A DNA stretch of 64,000 bases from JADJPO01 sp046330955 (GCA_046330955.1 JAXLRT010000006.1:1-64000), one strand, 5' to 3'; positions 27,401-36,122 are shown, numbered from the stretch's first letter. Notes: generated from the sequence alone by a model not told the origin. Translations and numbers: made by a program.

Positions 27401-28131
27401 CAGCCCTCCAGGGCAGCCATGGGGTCGTGTCCACCGACGCCGGCTGGCGCCGGGTTGGGCACTCGCTCGCCCTCCGGGTTGTCCACCAGGACGCGGTAGC
27501 GCACGACAGCTCGGGTGGCGTAGTCGCGGTGGGTCGGGTCGAACGAAAGAGGGGTGTCGCGCAGGGTGAATCGCGTGACGTCCGGGCGATGAGCGTCGTC
27601 CGGATGCGCATCGACGACCACGTCGACCGGTACCCGGCTCTCGCGGGAGCGACGCACCCGCGGCGCCGCCTTCCACGGCTCCTGCTCGAGGGCACGGCGC
27701 AGCGCCTTCTCGCGCACCCCCAGGTCGAGCGGCAGCGCCGGAGGACAGGCCCGGCGTCCGAGACACAGCGGGAATGCCGGACGACGCACCGCCTCGCCCA
27801 GTGACTCGATCACCTCAGGCGGCCCTTCGACCGCGGCAAGGAAGACGGCATCGGCCAGGTAGTACCGGTGCGACAGCGGCATGGACGAGCCGTCCTGGCG
27901 GTGCGCGGTGTGGAAGTCACGGACCAGTGCGCCGGGTTGGTCGAGTCGCACGCCGAACGAGAGGCCCAGCAGGTCTTCCAACGGATCGGTCCGCCGCCGG
28001 CCCAATGCGGCGGCGAGCAGCCCGACCACGCCGCTCTTGGTCGGATGGTCGAGCGTCGCCCGGTGGGTGAACCGGCTGGCGACGCCCCACGACTGCATCG
28101 GCCCGGCGAGCCGCAGGAGCAACGTGCTCAT
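27400..28131 (-). CDS. cas5e: Cascade subunit Cas5e
   Basis: Cas5e binds the 5' handle of the crRNA in Cascade. The 243-residue RAMP protein starts MSTLLLRLAGPMQSWGVASRF, with the family's GPMQSWG and later HPTKSGVVGLLAAALGR. Its start overlaps the cas7 stop and its stop overlaps the cas6e start by 4 nt, so translation is coupled. Confidence 0.95.
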   Translation of the reverse strand: MSTLLLRLAGPMQSWGVASRFTHRATLDHPTKSGVVGLLAAALGRRRTDPLEDLLGLSFGVRLDQPGALVRDFHTAHRQDGSSMPLSHRYYLADAVFLAAVEGPPEVIESLGEAVRRPAFPLCLGRRACPPALPLDLGVREKALRRALEQEPWKAAPRVRRSRESRVPVDVVVDAHPDDAHRPDVTRFTLRDTPLSFDPTHRDYATRAVVRYRVLVDNPEGERVPNPAPAGVGGHDPMAALEG

Positions 28132-29252
28132 CAGGAACCGCTGACCCGCTCGCGCAACGCGCGACCCAGCACGTCATCCAGGTCCGCGACCCTCACGCGC
28201 TGCCCGAGCGCCTCGAGGGGCTGCACACGATCACCGATACCGCACACCCACGCGGCTGCCGGTGCGCCGTAGGTGTCGGCGACCTCCTTGGCGTACTCGC
28301 TCAGCCGGGCGATGGACTCAACCACGTGCCCACCCGACCCGACAGCGGTCACGGGCTCCTCGAAGGCGCCGACCAAGGAGATCGGACGATCCGTTCGAAG
28401 GGTGACCAGAACGGCGTCCGGCAGGGTGTTGTTGGCGAACGTGTTCTGCTTGCCCGTCGGCATGCTGGTCAGGAAGGCCCGTACGAACGCGACGGAGGCC
28501 CGCACCGTGGCCTCGCCGTCCCCGAGATTCTTCGTCAGAGCTTCCAGGTCGATGGTGGCGTAGCGGTACAGCGTGGAGGAGTTGAACTCGACGGTGCCGA
28601 TCATGCCGGCACCGGCGTCCTCGTCCGCACTGTCCCGCTTGCGGTCGTCGACCGCGGTGAAGTAGTCGAACTCGGTGTTCACCGCGTGGGTGCTGATGGC
28701 ATGGGCCACTTGCGCCGCGGCGTCGACATTCAGGTCGCTCACGTCGGCGACCATGCGGCCGAACAGGGCGACATCGATCGAGTTGTCGGCCTTGAACACG
28801 GCCCCGGCCGCCTTCTTGTCGAGCGTGGTTCCCTTGCGGGTCGCATCGATCGCGAGCGCGGCCAGTGCCTGGACTTGGCGGGCGCTGAGGAAGATCAGGT
28901 AGCCCGATTCCTCGACGGCGTTGGCCGCCTTGCGAGGTGCTGCCACCTTGATCCCGGCAGCAGTCACCACCTGCTTGGCCAGCTCGTTGGCCTGATCCGC
29001 CAGGCTCGAGTCCTGCTGCGTGACGGCCTCGGCGATCACCTCGACGACACGCTTGGTGCGCACGCCGAGTTCCGAACGATCAAGGTGCTCACCAAAAGCG
29101 TTGCGTGCGGCTCGCTTCCACGCCTGGCTGGAGACCCGCGCCCGCCGGACGCCGCCGTAGACAGCCGACTTGGGGCTGCCAGTGTCGTCACGGTTCACGT
29201 TGCTGGGGGGCAGGGTCTGGATGACGTGTACGTCGATCAGGGTGCGGGTCAC
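28131..29252 (-). CDS. cas7e: Cascade backbone subunit Cas7e (Cse4/CasC)
   Basis: Six copies of Cas7e form the crRNA-binding backbone of Cascade. The 373-residue product starts MTRTLIDVHVIQTLPPSNVNRDDTG-like (NVNRDDTGSPKSAVYGG) and has RVSSQAWKRAARNAF, all typical of type I-E Cas7. Length is normal. Its start overlaps the cse2 stop. Confidence 0.96.
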   Translation of the reverse strand: MTRTLIDVHVIQTLPPSNVNRDDTGSPKSAVYGGVRRARVSSQAWKRAARNAFGEHLDRSELGVRTKRVVEVIAEAVTQQDSSLADQANELAKQVVTAAGIKVAAPRKAANAVEESGYLIFLSARQVQALAALAIDATRKGTTLDKKAAGAVFKADNSIDVALFGRMVADVSDLNVDAAAQVAHAISTHAVNTEFDYFTAVDDRKRDSADEDAGAGMIGTVEFNSSTLYRYATIDLEALTKNLGDGEATVRASVAFVRAFLTSMPTGKQNTFANNTLPDAVLVTLRTDRPISLVGAFEEPVTAVGSGGHVVESIARLSEYAKEVADTYGAPAAAWVCGIGDRVQPLEALGQRVRVADLDDVLGRALRERVSGS

Positions 29253-29938
29253 GGGAGGTCCTCCGAGTCGGTGTCGTGGGTGGTCTGGTCGGCGGGCTGT
29301 GGGCTTTCGGGCATGGCGCCCTCGGAGCGCACGGGTATCCGGTGGTAGTCGCGGCCCCAGCGCAACAGGACGCCGGATGCCCGCTCGCGCGACTGCAGGG
29401 CCACGAGGTCCTCGGCGAGCCGGCCGTAGTCGAGCGGTACGGGGGGATCGGCGCTGCGCAATTGCTGGACCAAACCCCTCAGCTGGTAGGTGATCTCGTC
29501 GTAGGAGGTCGCCGTGATCAGGGCGTCGAAGCGACGGCGGACGGCGCCCTCACGCTCGGCATCGCCCAGGGCGTCGCGGGATGCGGCCAGCGCGCGCACG
29601 GCGCGGCCGAGCGACCACCCCGGCTGGTGGACCCGAACACGTTGCGACTGCTGGTGCATGGCGTAAAGGGTCAGTGCCGTGTGGACCGCTCGCTCGGAGG
29701 GCGACGGCTCGTCGCCGCGGCCGGCGAACGGGACGCCGTCCACCGTCAGCTCCCAGACGGCGGGATCCTCACCGGGCGCCGTCGTGGCGGCCCGGCGCAG
29801 CCGGGCCAGGCGGGCATCGGCCCGTCCGGTGCGGCTGCCGCGGAGGTACTCCCCTTGCAGCGGGTCGATCCGAGAGGTGACGAATTGCGCCAATACCCCT
29901 ACTGCTGCGCGGCGTTCGGTGGCCGTTGAGGCACTCAT
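29249..29938 (-). CDS. cse2: Cascade small subunit Cse2 (Cas11e)
   Basis: Cse2 forms the inner belly of Cascade and stabilises the R-loop. The 229-residue, mostly helical product contains GRADARLARLRRA near the N-terminus, ALTLYAMHQQS and FDALITATSYDEITYQLRGL, the conserved C-terminal signature. The ATG at 29938 overlaps the cse1 stop (ATGA). The acidic tail after EGAMPESPQPADQTTHD is longer than in E. coli. Confidence 0.93.
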   Translation of the reverse strand: MSASTATERRAAVGVLAQFVTSRIDPLQGEYLRGSRTGRADARLARLRRAATTAPGEDPAVWELTVDGVPFAGRGDEPSPSERAVHTALTLYAMHQQSQRVRVHQPGWSLGRAVRALAASRDALGDAEREGAVRRRFDALITATSYDEITYQLRGLVQQLRSADPPVPLDYGRLAEDLVALQSRERASGVLLRWGRDYHRIPVRSEGAMPESPQPADQTTHDTDSEDLP

Positions 29939-31638
29939 GCCAGCTCCTCTTCCTCGAGGGTGATCTCGACCCGGATGGTGGTGTGGTGGGCATAGGGGAG
30001 GGCCTGGCCGAGCTTGCTCAGGAACCATTGATGCGCCAGCCCGGCGTCCAGGCGGCGGCCGTTCACGGAGCGGCCGATCAGCGCTGCCGGCCCGCAGGCG
30101 TCCAGCCAGTCATCGGTGAGATCGCGGGCGATGCGGCGAACCGTCTCCTGCCAGCGGCTCGTGGCGGTGATGGCATCGTCCTGGCCGAGTCGGGTCACCC
30201 AGTCGCGAAAGGCATGGTCCAGTGCGTGGTAGAGCTCGGCGCGGCCGGCTTCGCGGGGGTGTTCGGACTCGTCGCCCCCCATGCCGGCGGCTCGGGCCAG
30301 GTTCTGGCGAAGGTTTGCAGCGGCCTGGGCGACGTCGTCCGCCGCCTTCACCGCGTCGAGCGCCGTATGCGCCAGCTCAGGGTGGCCGTCGTCGAACAGG
30401 ACTGCGGGGAGCCGGATCACGTCGTCCACGAGCTCTTCGACGATGGCGTTCTGGGTGCCATACGCCAGACCGACCGCGTGCACCGGGATGAGGGTGTCCG
30501 GTGGGAGCACGTCGTCCTCGCGCAGGATCCGGGTCCAACAGATGACCGCCGGCGCCAACCGGGGGGCCGGCTCGCCGCGAGGTCCGCTGTCGGCTGGGGG
30601 AACAGCCTGGGTGAGCAGGGCCTCGAGGCCGCGCCAGAACGCCCGGGACGGATCATGCTGGGCGGGCATATACGTCGGGCGGCCCAGTTTCGCGCTCTGG
30701 GGTTTGCTGTGCCGCCATGCGGTCATCGGTTCCCAGCGCCAGGTGTTCTGTGGCGTCACCTTGTCGCCCTGGCAGAGCACCACCCCGGTGATGCGTTCCC
30801 GATCGCCGACGAGGCGGACCCGACGGCTCTGCCAGGTGTAGAGATCGACCGGTCCTCGGGGCAGCCGTCCGGGTTCTTCCTCGGTGGGGCCGAGCTGTGT
30901 GCGCTCCCAGGGCGGCAGGTCGTCGGCGCCGGAATGGATGACACTGGCGGCATCGGCCCAGACACCCAGGTTGAGCAGCAGGGTCTCGCGCAGCGACCTC
31001 CCCTCGAGGAAGACACCACCGACTTGGCCCGTCCAGCCGGTGCCGATCGGATACCCCTTGCCGTTCTTGACCCGATGGTCGCGGGGATCGCCCGACCGGA
31101 TGCCGGACGGATCGAACGCGTGGACGTGCACCAGCCACCTAGCCGCCTCGGCTGCCGTGATGCACTCGATACCCGGCCCGATCCGAGTGGTGAAGAAGGG
31201 CGCACCATTCGGGACATCGGCGATCAGCTTGTCGAGCCCCGACACCTCGCCCTTGCCGGTGGCCAGATCGGCCACCTGGAAGAACGGCTGCTCCGGGTGG
31301 AACAGATCGAACCGATCACGAAACACGTTCAGGTAGGTGGTCGCTCGGGCAGCCATGAGATCGGGATCCGACCCCAGCGAACGCCAGGTCGCGACATCCG
31401 CTGGCCCCGCGCCGCCGTCCGGCCGGCGCAGGCTGCGGTGCAGGATCGCCAGCATCAGCCGCAAGATCGCGAAGGACTGCGTCGGCAGGTCGCCCACGAT
31501 CGAGGCGGCCCGATCGGCGTCGCGGACGAGGGTCAGCAGGGACTGATCGCTCACCTGCCCATCGAGGCCGAGCACCGGGATCCACGGCTCGTCGAGCAGG
31601 TTGAACGGCGTGTGGTCGTTCGTGCGGTCAGCTGCCAT
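29935..31638 (-). CDS. cse1: Cascade large subunit Cse1 (Cas8e)
   Basis: Cse1 recognises the PAM and recruits Cas3. The 567-residue product starts with FNLLDEPWIPVLGLDG, the family signature, and has the LPTQSFAILRLMLAILHRSL helix, PFFQVADLATGKGEVSGLDKL-type segment and the four-helix bundle at the C-terminus. It overlaps the cas3 stop by 11 nt and the cse2 start by 4 nt. Confidence 0.96.
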   Translation of the reverse strand: MAADRTNDHTPFNLLDEPWIPVLGLDGQVSDQSLLTLVRDADRAASIVGDLPTQSFAILRLMLAILHRSLRRPDGGAGPADVATWRSLGSDPDLMAARATTYLNVFRDRFDLFHPEQPFFQVADLATGKGEVSGLDKLIADVPNGAPFFTTRIGPGIECITAAEAARWLVHVHAFDPSGIRSGDPRDHRVKNGKGYPIGTGWTGQVGGVFLEGRSLRETLLLNLGVWADAASVIHSGADDLPPWERTQLGPTEEEPGRLPRGPVDLYTWQSRRVRLVGDRERITGVVLCQGDKVTPQNTWRWEPMTAWRHSKPQSAKLGRPTYMPAQHDPSRAFWRGLEALLTQAVPPADSGPRGEPAPRLAPAVICWTRILREDDVLPPDTLIPVHAVGLAYGTQNAIVEELVDDVIRLPAVLFDDGHPELAHTALDAVKAADDVAQAAANLRQNLARAAGMGGDESEHPREAGRAELYHALDHAFRDWVTRLGQDDAITATSRWQETVRRIARDLTDDWLDACGPAALIGRSVNGRRLDAGLAHQWFLSKLGQALPYAHHTTIRVEITLEEEELA

Positions 31639-34561
31639 CGCGCCGTACCTCCAGCCCGATGTGGGCGTCGTAGGTGAAGGACAGTCCGGTGATGCGGGTC
31701 AGGCCGTCGCGATCGAGGATCAACACCAGCTGACCGCGCAAGGCATCGTCGTCCTGCCAGGGCCGGAACCAGTTCTCGTGTAAGGCATCCATGAGCGCCG
31801 CGCCGTTCGGCCCTGCGGTCGCCCAGGATGGGAGCCGAAGACTGCACCCGGCGAGCGCCTGTGCGAGTGGGGCAGCGGGTCGGTTCTGCGGTTCGACCAG
31901 CGCACCGGCCGCCGGGAACTCACCGTCCGGCAGGTGCAGCGACCCGTCGGGGTGGCGGCGCAGCAGCAACACCTCGACGCTGTCGTCGCCGTCACGGACG
32001 GCGGCGCGGCCGCGGGTGTCGTCGTCCGCTTCTCCGACGTGGGCGTACAGCCATCCCAGGATCGGTTCGCCGGGTGGGCCTGGCGCGGAGAGCAGATAGT
32101 CCTGAGCGTGTTGGCGACGCTGCGCCGTGACGCGCAGATCCTGCTCCTGGGCAGTGTGCATGACCTCCTGCCAGGTGCCGGGGCCGATGGGCGTCTCGGC
32201 GTAGACCTGCGCAACCAGGAGGGGAATGTCCCGGGGCAAATGCCACGGCGTGCCGGTGCGGGCTGCCTCGAGGATCGGCCAGGCCGAGCGATGGAGCAGG
32301 TGGTGGCCGTACACCCGGGCCGAGCCGTCCACCGGCGTCGGCGGCTCGCCGTCCCACGCCGTCACGCCAGTGACCAGGCACCGGGCTCGGCGCAGTCGCT
32401 CGGGACGATCGGCTTCACCGGGCCCGCGCCGGTGCCGGTGCATCCGGCCGATGCGCTGCAGCACCAGGTCGATCGGTGCGAGGTCGGTGATCAGCAGGTC
32501 GAAGTCGATGTCGAGCGACTGCTCGACCACCTGGGTGCCGACCACGATCAGGCGCTCCGGTCGATCAGCGGTGCCCGGCGGGCCGAACCGGCTGCGCAAC
32601 CAGGCATCGTTGGCCATCCGGTGGTGGCCCATGAACCGGGCGTGGACGAGCCGAACGTCGCCGCCGAATCGGCGCGCCAGGTGCTCCGCTGTCTCCTGCG
32701 CGCGCCGGACCGTGTTGCGGACGACGAGCGCGCACCCGCCGTCCACCAGTTCCCTGTCGAGCCTGGCCGTGAGCTGGTCGAGATCGTCGGGCATGGTCTC
32801 GACGGCGACGTCGATGTGGCGCGCATCTGTGCGGGGAACTGGTGTGACTCCAGCATCCCTGTCGCCCGCCCAGGTGATCACGGGGTAGTGCAGCACGGGA
32901 TCCGTCGTCGCCGAGATGCCTGTGGTGGGCTGCGGTGCGGTGGACGTCGCGCCGTCCGCCCACGGGTCCCAGTCCCGTGGCGTCGGTGCCGGAGGAGTGT
33001 GGCTGGCCAGTCCCTTCCGATAGGCCTCGCACAGATCCGCACGGCGCTGCGGCGGCAGGGTCGCGGACAGCAGGATCACCGGAACTCCATAGGCACCAAG
33101 CCATTCCAAGGCGCGGGTCAGGTAGACGTTCATGTAGGCGTCGTACGCGTGCACCTCGTCGACGATCACGACCTTGCGGGCGATACCGAGATGCCGCAAG
33201 GCCAGATGCCGAGCCTTGAGCGCGACGAACAGCAGCTGGTCCACCGTGCCGACGACGAAGTCGGCCAGCGAACCCTTCTTGCGTCCCGTCGTCCAGCTGT
33301 CGATGTAGGCCTGTACGGTGCAGGCGTGGTGCCGCCCACCGGCGGTCGGTCCGTCGGACTCGTCGGATGCGATGTCGCTGGGCCTGCCCAGCCGGAAGAG
33401 GTCGCGATACGTGGGGTTCAGCCGCGACTTGCCATGGGCGAGGACGACGGAGTGGTCCGGCCGCGCACCGGGCGCGGCGTCGTCCGGCAAGCGATCGAGC
33501 CAGTCGAGGACGCGGGCGAACATCGCGTCCGTTGTCGCCTGGGTGGGCAAGGCCACGAAGCACCCGCCGGCACCGCTGCGGTGGGCGAGGACCTCGGCGG
33601 CCAGCAGCGCGGCCTCGGTCTTGCCCTCGCCCATCGCCGCTTCGATGACCATGATCCCGGGGATGGGCATCTGCTCGGCGGCGGCGAGCGCTGCGGTCTG
33701 CACCGGGCGCGCGCCCGCGGTGATGCCGAACCGCTCGGCGAGGCGTTCATCGGGTGCGGTGCGGCCAGGGTTCGGATGCCAGGCCGCCGGGAGGTCGAGC
33801 AGCGCCATTGCTGCCTCGGCGCGTTGGCGCGTGCTTCCCAGGGTCGCGCGGTCCTGGGACTCGCGGAGCAGGGGGAACAGCTCGGCGTTGCTGGCGATCC
33901 AGTCGGCCATGATGACCAGCCCGGTGAGCGCCACCTGCGCCGGTTGGGACACCATGATTGACGCCCAGATCGGCCACAAGTCTTCGGTGCCGGATGCTCG
34001 GGCAGCGCAGTCGATCAGGTGCCGCTGCGCTGCCCGCCATGGCCCCTCGCCGAGGTGCTGCCGCCGTTGCCGGGCGTCGAGAAGATCGCCCCGGTCGGGA
34101 GGGATGCCGTGATGGCCGCCGATCACCACGGCGAGCTGGGCCGCTGCCCGCCGGTCCCAGCCCTGCTCGACCAGCCAGTCCTGCAGGATCAATTGCCCGG
34201 CGAGGGCGTGACGCAGTTCGCGGGATGCCTCCGGCGGCAACCTTGGATCGACCTGTAACCCGTTGGCCGCCATCAGATCCAGCAGGTAGCCGTTGCCCCG
34301 GCGAGCCTGGACGGCGAAGGCCGGTGTCGCCTTGCCGACGTCGTGGACCGCGGCCAGGAAGCGCGCGACGGCCCGGCCATGCGACAGGTCGCCGAACGGC
34401 GCTGCCAGCAGCGTGCGCATTCCCGGACTCAGCCAGCCGTCCCAGAGCATGCCAGCGGCCGCGCCGCTGTCGGTGAGGTGCTGCGAGAGCGGCAGCCACA
34501 GCGGTTCCTTGGTCGCCGGGTCGAACCCGGTCTTCCCCCATGCGAGGTACGTATCGGTCAT
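31628..34561 (-). CDS. cas3: CRISPR-associated helicase/nuclease Cas3
   Basis: Cas3 is recruited to Cascade-bound DNA, nicks it with its HD domain and degrades it while unwinding. The 977-residue product has N-terminal HD residues (His28, His73-Asp74 in AVHDVGKATPAF, GHH at 149-151), Walker A EAAMGEGKTEAAL (about 307-319), the DEVH box in VVIVDEVHAYDAYM (about 464-477), SAT motif III (499-501) and VVEQSLDIDFDLLITDL plus QRIGRMHRHRR for motifs V-VI. ATG at 34561 is set by GGGGGAAGC before it; upstream ATG at 34591 is less likely. First gene of the operon; all eight cas genes overlap or nearly touch. Confidence 0.96.
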   Translation of the reverse strand: MTDTYLAWGKTGFDPATKEPLWLPLSQHLTDSGAAAGMLWDGWLSPGMRTLLAAPFGDLSHGRAVARFLAAVHDVGKATPAFAVQARRGNGYLLDLMAANGLQVDPRLPPEASRELRHALAGQLILQDWLVEQGWDRRAAAQLAVVIGGHHGIPPDRGDLLDARQRRQHLGEGPWRAAQRHLIDCAARASGTEDLWPIWASIMVSQPAQVALTGLVIMADWIASNAELFPLLRESQDRATLGSTRQRAEAAMALLDLPAAWHPNPGRTAPDERLAERFGITAGARPVQTAALAAAEQMPIPGIMVIEAAMGEGKTEAALLAAEVLAHRSGAGGCFVALPTQATTDAMFARVLDWLDRLPDDAAPGARPDHSVVLAHGKSRLNPTYRDLFRLGRPSDIASDESDGPTAGGRHHACTVQAYIDSWTTGRKKGSLADFVVGTVDQLLFVALKARHLALRHLGIARKVVIVDEVHAYDAYMNVYLTRALEWLGAYGVPVILLSATLPPQRRADLCEAYRKGLASHTPPAPTPRDWDPWADGATSTAPQPTTGISATTDPVLHYPVITWAGDRDAGVTPVPRTDARHIDVAVETMPDDLDQLTARLDRELVDGGCALVVRNTVRRAQETAEHLARRFGGDVRLVHARFMGHHRMANDAWLRSRFGPPGTADRPERLIVVGTQVVEQSLDIDFDLLITDLAPIDLVLQRIGRMHRHRRGPGEADRPERLRRARCLVTGVTAWDGEPPTPVDGSARVYGHHLLHRSAWPILEAARTGTPWHLPRDIPLLVAQVYAETPIGPGTWQEVMHTAQEQDLRVTAQRRQHAQDYLLSAPGPPGEPILGWLYAHVGEADDDTRGRAAVRDGDDSVEVLLLRRHPDGSLHLPDGEFPAAGALVEPQNRPAAPLAQALAGCSLRLPSWATAGPNGAALMDALHENWFRPWQDDDALRGQLVLILDRDGLTRITGLSFTYDAHIGLEVRRDGS

Positions 34562-34717
34562 GCTTCCCCCTTGCGTTTCGCAGCCTGCCACGGCCCACCG
34601 ACAGCCGCCTGGCCTGCCTCCGCGACCTCCTCTGAACGGATGATTCGTTGTCGTTGGCCGCCCCCTGCCTCGGTGGTCTGCAACCGACGCCCTGAAACCC
34701 CTGGATGAATTGCCGGC

Positions 34718-34753
34718 GGTGGGCAGCGGGCAACGTGCGCACCGCTGCCCACC
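34718..34753. repeat. 12-bp inverted repeat upstream of cas3
   Basis: GGTGGGCAGCGG (34718-34729) and CCGCTGCCCACC (34742-34753) are perfect complements with a 12-nt gap. The right arm runs into the first degenerate CRISPR repeat. It could form a hairpin in the cas3 5' leader RNA or be an operator. Role inferred from position. Confidence 0.6.
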
Positions 34754-34837
34754 CCCCGCATGCGCGGGGAGCAGGTTGGTGTCATGACCCGCAGCGACAC
34801 CAATCCTTGGATCACCCCCAGCTGTGCTGGGGAGAAA
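34747..34837 (-). CRISPR. Degenerate two-repeat CRISPR-like unit upstream of cas3
   Basis: Two repeat-like segments (34747-34774 and 34809-34837) are separated by a 34-nt spacer-like segment, so the unit length of 62 nt matches the array. The right one keeps GGATCACCCCC exactly, which on the transcript gives an intact 8-nt 5' handle, and has a new hairpin CCCCAGC-TGT-GCTGGGG in which stem changes are compensated. The left one keeps CGCGGGGAGCA and a CCCCGC/GCGGGG stem. The spacer-like part contains an inverted repeat, TTGGTGTC (34776-34783) and GACACCAA (34796-34803). An AT-rich stretch at 34838-34880 could be its promoter. Function unknown; remnant or regulatory crRNA. Confidence 0.75.
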
Positions 34838-34879
34838 GGAAGCCTAACATGATAGGTGTAGCTAAAGGTCAGCGTGCTG

Positions 34880-35461
34880 ATGAATGATATCGTGCGACTC
34901 ATGATTCAAGGCGGCAGGGGGACCGACAAGCGTCAGGTGTTCGTCGATGAATCGCTTCAATCAGGGTTGACGCTCGTGGCCGTGTCCATTCCGAGTGATC
35001 AGCTGGTCGAGACTCGCAGGTGCGTCCGACAGTTGTTGCTGCCGCAACAGACGCACTTGCACTTCACCCGTGAGAGTGACGGGCGACGACGCATGATCAT
35101 GAAGTCGTTGACCGAACTGAGCGTCGCGGTGGTGATCTACGAGTTCTCGGGTCGTAGTCCGATGAGGGTCGCCCGCGCCCGATGTTTACGGGCATTGCTC
35201 GGGGACCTGGCCGAGGGCTCGTGTGAGCGACTGGTCATCGAGAACGACGAGTCCCTGCGCGACAGCGATATCCGTGTGCTCTATCGCGCTGTCCGCGATG
35301 TGAACCTCCACGAATCGCTGACCTATGCCCACGTGGTGAAGCGCGCAGAACCGCTCCTCTGGGTTGCGGACGCGTTCGCTTGGTGCTGGACCCACAAACT
35401 GTGGCGCGAGGTGCTGAAACCGGTTGACCTCGAGATGCGGCGCGTAGGTGACGAAGCGTGA
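34880..35461 (+). CDS. Uncharacterised DUF3800/RNase H-like protein divergent from cas3
   Basis: About 193 residues, transcribed away from cas3. Acidic residues spaced as in RNase H-like folds are visible: VFVDES near the N-terminus, LHFTRESDGRRR, LVIENDESLRDSD in the middle and LLWVADAFAWCW near the C-terminus. This pattern resembles DUF3800-type proteins and a set of uncharacterised actinobacterial proteins; family membership is from pattern recognition, not a search. No signal or membrane segment. ATG at 34880 follows AAAGGTC; GTG 34874 and ATG 34901 are alternatives. Shares a 318-nt intergenic region with cas3 that holds the pseudo-CRISPR unit, so coregulation is plausible. Function unknown. 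Confidence 0.7.
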   Translation: MNDIVRLMIQGGRGTDKRQVFVDESLQSGLTLVAVSIPSDQLVETRRCVRQLLLPQQTHLHFTRESDGRRRMIMKSLTELSVAVVIYEFSGRSPMRVARARCLRALLGDLAEGSCERLVIENDESLRDSDIRVLYRAVRDVNLHESLTYAHVVKRAEPLLWVADAFAWCWTHKLWREVLKPVDLEMRRVGDEA

Positions 35462-35473
35462 CAAAACGCGAAA

Positions 35474-35510
35474 CCCGGCTCACCAACCGTCCGGATGGCT
35501 GCCGGGTTCA
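35474..35510 (+). terminator. Hairpin after the divergent gene
   Basis: AACCCGGC (35474-35481) pairs with GCCGGGTT (35503-35510), 12 nt after the stop codon. The loop of 21 nt is long and no T-run follows. A terminator for the upstream gene is likely. Confidence 0.5.
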
Positions 35511-35775
35511 CTTCCGCAGGCGAGTGCCCTTGGCCATTTCAGTATCGGCACGTTCTCTGGAGCAGTCAACAGGATCAGTGTGGCTGGAGAAGCAGGCGCC
35601 GCGGAGGTCTGCATCCGGGTGGGCGCGCCTCGCGGCGCTCGGGCCGCCCTGACTGCCTACCGTCGGGATCCGGGGCCGCATTGGGCAGGTGGCAGCGGGG
35701 CACGCGGCGGGGTGAGGGCGGGCTGGATGTCGGTGTGCTCTCGGCGCAGAGGCCCAAGCGATCGAACATGATCAT

Positions 35776-35871
35776 TCAGCGCATGGTCGAGGGTGACCGG
35801 ATCGCGGATACCAGCGGATTACGCAGGACTCCGCCCGAGTTCGGATAGGTGTACTTGTCGTCGAACGCCAT
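35776..35871 (-). pseudogene. Truncated Fic-family toxin fragment (N-terminus only)
   Basis: Read on the minus strand, a 31-codon frame starts 9 nt after the antitoxin stop: MAFDDKYTYPNSGGVLRNPL, then a short unrelated tail and TGA. The DxYTYPxSGxLRN segment is the conserved N-terminus of small Fic AMP-transferase toxins of the VbhT/Doc-like kind. The catalytic HPFxxGNGRxxR motif is absent in all frames up to 35462. The toxin has therefore been lost while the antitoxin gene remains. The region 35511-35775 between this fragment and the hairpin shows no recognisable gene. Confidence 0.75.
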
Positions 35872-35880
35872 GGGTTGGTC

Positions 35881-36072
35881 TCAGTGACGGTACTTGGCCG
35901 CCAGCTGTGCCAGTGCTTCCTGCTCGGTGATCTCCCCACGGAACACGGCGCGTGCCCGGTCCAACGCCTCGTCGTCCGGGAAGTGACCAGCCAGCTGTTG
36001 CCCCTTGTCGATCTCGGCGAGTACCCCTGCTTCTGTGTCGGACGAGTGCGCTTTGGCTGCTCTTGTCGCCAC
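35881..36072 (-). CDS. VbhA-like antitoxin, 63 aa
   Basis: A small protein with a C-terminal VbhA-type segment: DDEALDRARAVFRGEITEQE followed by ALAQLAAKYRH. In VbhA/Fic pairs the antitoxin helix blocks the toxin's ATP site and its gene precedes the toxin, as here. GTG at 36072 has AGGAGG 7 nt upstream. Its partner next door is only a fragment, so it appears orphaned. It could still neutralise a Fic protein encoded elsewhere. Confidence 0.75.
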   Translation of the reverse strand: MATRAAKAHSSDTEAGVLAEIDKGQQLAGHFPDDEALDRARAVFRGEITEQEALAQLAAKYRH

Positions 36073-36122
36073 GGGGGACCTCCTGTCGCGCTCCTGTTGA
36101 AGAGCGTAGCGCGGGCTTTCCC

